Source of the DNA: CAG-390 sp964384555
Lineage (GTDB): Bacteria > Bacillota > Clostridia > Oscillospirales > CAG-272
Assembly (NCBI GenBank): GCA_964384555.1
Contig: CAYLLA010000019.1
Span: 1 to 27,886, forward strand
Direction: 5' to 3'
DNA: 27,886 nt
The notes below the pieces were generated by a model that did no database searches, was not told the DNA's origin, and worked only from the letters and a program-made list of their open reading frames with translations. Each line of letters starts with the position of its first letter. The first letter of the stretch is position 1. Made by a program: the position numbers and the translations under genes. Shown here in pieces: positions 22,822 to 27,886 of this stretch.

Positions 22822-22849
22822 GGGCTGTTCCAAAGCTTTGGGACAGCCC
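22822..22849. repeat. 28-nt near-perfect palindrome without U tract
   Basis: The sequence is self-complementary over 28 nt apart from one G-U wobble, with an AAGCTT centre. It lies between the SGNH gene and the GNAT gene. Neither strand shows a T run after it, so it is not a standard terminator. Confidence 0.6.
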
Positions 22850-22869
22850 GTGTGAGTCAGCAAGGCTTA

Positions 22870-25704
22870 TCAGTCCTCTTTTTTCTTTACCGTTACCAAT
22901 GCCGCACCGCAAATGAGCGTGGCAAGCATCACCGCCACCATGGGAGCGGATACGGCAGAACCGCAACCACCGGACGTGGCGGGGGCGGCTGTAGTCTCAT
23001 CGTCTGCCGGAGACTCGGTCGTCTCCGGCGGCTCGGGAGTAGTGATGACTGCGTCGGTGTCGGCCGGTGCGGCCTCTACGCCCTTGAGCTGCATATATTG
23101 CTCGGCTATCCACTTTTCAAATATCGGCTTTATCATATTCATGCCGTCGGGATTGAGGTGGCTGACGTCATTTGCGCCTATGCAATAATTGCGGCGGCAG
23201 ATGGGGTTTGACATATTGATCCCCGTAAACTCGGTATCGGCGGCATAAAGGCAGATAACGTTTTTGTCGCCAAGCGTGTTTTGGTGATATTCGGCAAGCT
23301 CACGCATCTTATCGGCGTAGTCATCGTTTGTGCCAAGATAGCCGCTCTCTGTCTTGTGGCTCCAAGGAGTAACAAGGATTATAAGCGCATCCGGGTTATT
23401 CTTGCGAATACGCGAGATGATGGTGTTGATGGCTCCCGTGTATGTTGTGATGGCGGTGCTGGTGTTCGATCCGAAGGGAACATTATAGTGTCTGTCGTTT
23501 CGTCCGCCCTCAACGATGTAGATATCACCGCCGTCAGGCAGCTCGGTAGAGCGCGTTGCCATCGGCGGGGAGTTGGTGGAACGTCCCGAGCATTCGGCAA
23601 CCGTGTTGCCGCCAATGCCGTAGTTGTGGTAGTTCATTCCGTACTTGTTGCCAAGCAGGTTGACCCATGTCAGGTGCTGTCCGATAGCGGAGCCGCCAAA
23701 ATAGCTGTCGCCTATGGCGTACATCGTGATACCCTCAAGCGCGCTGAAGAATTGCTCGCACTCGCCTATCAGCCATTCGGCCGCCTCACCTGTCGTTGCA
23801 AATTCCTTGATGCTGCGCGCCGCATAGGTGTCATCCTTGGGAGTTGTGCCGTCCCCGGTGTAGAGCAGGGCTTGGCAAAAACGGAATTTTGAATATTTGC
23901 TTGCGTGCGCCGCCAGCTCATCGCCGCCGACGTAAAGAATATCCGATTCACGCACGGGGAGTGTGCGGAGGATAACATCCAAAAGCCGCAGGGCATCATC
24001 CGTTTCGCCGCCAAAGGATACAACTATCGCGCGGCCGGTGCATTTGGATGCAAAATACTTTGCAACCTCGCCCTCATCGGCCGTGGTATCGAATATCAAC
24101 GGGTAGCTGTGACCATCGCGGTAGCCGGTGGGAATGTAATATTTAAATTCCGTCTTCTTGCCCGCGGCATCGGTGTAGGAGGCCGCGCGGAGGGTGCCGT
24201 CCATGCTGCCGGCGGTAAGCTCGACCGTCGTCTCCATCGGCTCGGCGATATATACCGGCGGGTATATCGGGGCCTCGCCCGAGTACTTTGTTGCGCTGAG
24301 GAAGCACAGGCGGATATTTTCATTATCCTTTTTGGTGGTGTAGTAGTATGTGCGGTAGTTCTCGTCAAGATCGGCACTGGGGCATTCACAGCCGTTGAGG
24401 TACTCCTCGTCGCGGTCAATGACCCATGATGCGCCCTTTTGCTTCCAGTGAGATATCACCATGGCACTTGTTGAGGCGTACATACCGCCGTTATAATCGG
24501 TAAAGGACTGGTCAAAGAAGTATATCGTCGTGCCGGCTTTGGGGATGGTTATAACATCCGAATAGCTGTAGGTAGAGCCTGACGAGGCGGCAATGGCAAA
24601 GGCACTGCTGCTGTGGTACTGCGAGCCGATGTATCCGCGGTTCCACTTAACTGATATCTCGGTAGCGTTAAGCTTTGCACCGGTCAGCGGGCTTACAAGC
24701 TCGGGGTCAGGCCATACTGTCACCTTGGAGGCGGCGGAGGCTGCAGTGCCCGCCTCACTCGTCAGCTTCCAGCTGACCTTTACCGGCGGGTCGATATCGA
24801 CCGTGCTGTAGCTGAGGTTGGGGCGACAGCAAAGGCGTATCACCTCGTTATCCTGTGAGGTTATGTAGGTATAGGTGTTGTCCTTGTTTACCAGTGAGTC
24901 GTTGGCCTCAAAGCCTATGTCATAAACATATATCCCGTTTGCGGAGTCATATTTATAGCGGGTAAAGGCGTTGTATGCGTTGTTGTTGGAGCTGGCTATA
25001 GTGTAGGATATCTCTGTTCCTTTTTTGGGGACGAGTATCAGATTGGATACCGCATAGCTGTTGGCGGCTGTGGAGGAGTAGAGCTTTACCTCCTTGGCCG
25101 AGCCGTTGGTGTTGGATGCGGAGGCGGCGTATCCGCACATCCAGCCGATGTTGGAAACTGTTCCGTCGGCATCAAATGTAGCGGTAAATTCGCGCTCGGC
25201 AAGTATTTGGCGTGTGCTCTTTTCGCTCGTGTGCTCAAAATAGACCACGGGCGCGGGGGATGTCGCCTTGGTGCAGATGCGTATCGTCTCGTTGTCCTTA
25301 TCGGCAACATATTCATATGTCATCTCACTGCCGTTTTTGGTCTGTCCAACCCACTGGTAGGAGGCCGTGGCCATTATGGTGACACCGGCGGGATCAAACA
25401 CCCAGCTGTTGCCGGACTGCTTCCAGGAGGAGAAAACGCTGACGGAGTTGGTGGGCGGCGCGGAGGTCGTAAAGGAGATCTTGTCGCCGGCCTTGGGCAG
25501 TGTTATCACATCGGAATAGAGCCATGATGTACTGCCGTCAACTATCTTATTTTTGTTGGTATTGGTGCAGGAGCCTATATATCCTGCGTTCCATTTGACC
25601 TCAAGTGTTGACTTTTCGGCAAATATCGGGAATATCGAGAGAGGCAGGGCGGAGAACAGCATGGTGGCGATAATGAGCGAGGAGATGATTCTTTTAAGCT
25701 TCAT
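22870..25704 (-). CDS. Large surface SGNH hydrolase with repeat modules, pseudo-esterase domain and GGCGS anchor
   Basis: A 944-residue secreted protein. It has a signal peptide (MKLKRIISSLIIATML, ending near residue 30), then three related beta modules (about 34-142, 175-295, 345-470), each with a WxxGYxxS-type start, a DVI/NLI-x-(L/I/V)P-K-x-G strand and a closing DNE-x-IR(I/L)C. Next comes an esterase-like alpha/beta region (about 497-655) and an SGNH hydrolase domain (about 658-868) with the family blocks GDSY (S667), GIGGN, GGRND and D846-x-x-H849. A Thr/Pro/Glu linker leads to GGCGSA at 912, a helix and VKKKED. By family it is an esterase or lipase acting outside the cell, possibly on plant or mucosal polysaccharide side groups. 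AAAGGA lies about 12 nt before the ATG. The esterase-like region lacks a GxSxG nucleophile elbow (GGDEL instead). Confidence 0.88.
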   Translation of the reverse strand: MKLKRIISSLIIATMLFSALPLSIFPIFAEKSTLEVKWNAGYIGSCTNTNKNKIVDGSTSWLYSDVITLPKAGDKISFTTSAPPTNSVSVFSSWKQSGNSWVFDPAGVTIMATASYQWVGQTKNGSEMTYEYVADKDNETIRICTKATSPAPVVYFEHTSEKSTRQILAEREFTATFDADGTVSNIGWMCGYAASASNTNGSAKEVKLYSSTAANSYAVSNLILVPKKGTEISYTIASSNNNAYNAFTRYKYDSANGIYVYDIGFEANDSLVNKDNTYTYITSQDNEVIRLCCRPNLSYSTVDIDPPVKVSWKLTSEAGTAASAASKVTVWPDPELVSPLTGAKLNATEISVKWNRGYIGSQYHSSSAFAIAASSGSTYSYSDVITIPKAGTTIYFFDQSFTDYNGGMYASTSAMVISHWKQKGASWVIDRDEEYLNGCECPSADLDENYRTYYYTTKKDNENIRLCFLSATKYSGEAPIYPPVYIAEPMETTVELTAGSMDGTLRAASYTDAAGKKTEFKYYIPTGYRDGHSYPLIFDTTADEGEVAKYFASKCTGRAIVVSFGGETDDALRLLDVILRTLPVRESDILYVGGDELAAHASKYSKFRFCQALLYTGDGTTPKDDTYAARSIKEFATTGEAAEWLIGECEQFFSALEGITMYAIGDSYFGGSAIGQHLTWVNLLGNKYGMNYHNYGIGGNTVAECSGRSTNSPPMATRSTELPDGGDIYIVEGGRNDRHYNVPFGSNTSTAITTYTGAINTIISRIRKNNPDALIILVTPWSHKTESGYLGTNDDYADKMRELAEYHQNTLGDKNVICLYAADTEFTGINMSNPICRRNYCIGANDVSHLNPDGMNMIKPIFEKWIAEQYMQLKGVEAAPADTDAVITTPEPPETTESPADDETTAAPATSGGCGSAVSAPMVAVMLATLICGAALVTVKKKED

Positions 25705-25913
25705 TTTTGTTGTTTCCTTTCTTGCATCGTTGGGTGTTTTGCTGTTGTGTTGCTGTGACCTTGCGGAGGTATTGCTTTTGATATTTGATATTGAGATGAT
25801 CCCGATCTTTGATCACACAGGGCGTTTGTGTGCATATTTGAACAAAAATGCGCTATGTGTGACCTCAAAACAGCAAAAGGGGACTGCCGCAAAAGCAGCA
25901 GTCCCCACAGGGA
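25705..25913. other. Intergenic region upstream of the SGNH gene
   Basis: 209 bp with the ppdK terminator at 25879-25906 and the SGNH leader. I found no clear promoter with a 17-bp spacer for the SGNH gene; AT-rich TATC-type words near 25790 are weak candidates. Confidence 0.4.
25871..25906 (-). terminator. Intrinsic terminator of ppdK
   Basis: On the minus strand a 12-bp stem with one G-U (GGGGACTGCTGC / GCGGCAGTCCCC, plus strand 25879-25906) closes a TTTT loop and is followed by TTTTGCTGTTTT. It lies just beyond the ppdK stop at 25914. Confidence 0.8.

Positions 25914-27886
<1,973 letters not shown>

Noticed and set aside
21836..22855. 339-residue plus-strand open frame over cdd and the GNAT gene
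   Set aside because: It opposes two recognisable enzymes and is rich in Cys, Arg and His without domain motifs, as expected for a shadow frame.

Overview
The window reads as a chromosomal segment of an anaerobic, spore-forming Clostridia (Bacillota) bacterium with fairly high G+C, probably an uncultured gut-type lineage. The case rests on spoVAD/spoVAE and a SleB-type cortex hydrolase, an oxygen-sensitive radical-SAM sulfatase-maturase-type enzyme, pyruvate phosphate dikinase, a Toprim/DUF4093 RNase M5-type protein, AzlCD, and large secreted proteins with a Thr/Pro/Glu linker, a GGCGS motif, one membrane helix and a basic tail. It is mostly ordinary core genome. I see no phage, IS, CRISPR, tRNA or rRNA.

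Layout, left to right. 62-2899 (-) is a large surface glycerophosphodiesterase with a perfect-consensus promoter. 3233-5187 (+) holds a COG2509-type FAD oxidoreductase and a small DUF4190-type membrane protein, ending at a bidirectional terminator. 5281-8237 (-) holds a U32 peptidase-family protein, uppP and an RNase M5-like gene in transcription order. 8425-9576 (+) is an anSME-type radical SAM/SPASM enzyme, transcribed divergently from the U32 gene. 9657-12658 (-) is an alr, lipoprotein, ribbon-helix-helix-like cluster. 13010-14690 (+) is a small lipoprotein followed by a SleB-type hydrolase, then a 338-bp non-coding stretch with several near-perfect hairpins and a strong terminator. 15029-17834 (-) holds purA, with a structured leader, and an M18 aminopeptidase. 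18085-19168 (+) is azlCD. 19204-20151 (-) is an aldose-1-epimerase-like gene. 20304-21796 (+) is spoVAD-spoVAE without spoVAC. 21890-25704 (-) holds cdd, a GNAT acetyltransferase and a large surface SGNH hydrolase. 25914 to the right edge (-) is ppdK, cut at its 5' end.

The genes fall into a few themes: cell envelope and peptidoglycan (uppP, alr, the SleB-like hydrolase, two surface hydrolases), sporulation and germination (spoVAD, spoVAE, the SleB-like hydrolase), nucleotide metabolism (purA, cdd) and central metabolism (ppdK, FAD oxidoreductase). Several sigma-A promoters with exact 17-bp spacers can be read directly, and they settle the start codons of several genes.

The most interesting material is in the two giant secreted proteins. 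They share a C-terminal sorting-like signal (GGCGSA-hydrophobic-basic) although their enzymatic parts are unrelated. Each also pairs an intact hydrolase domain with a degenerate hydrolase-like domain: a tandem inactive GDPD-like barrel in one, and an esterase-like fold lacking the nucleophilic serine in the other. The structured intergenic region after the SleB-like gene and the purA leader are the best RNA-level candidates.
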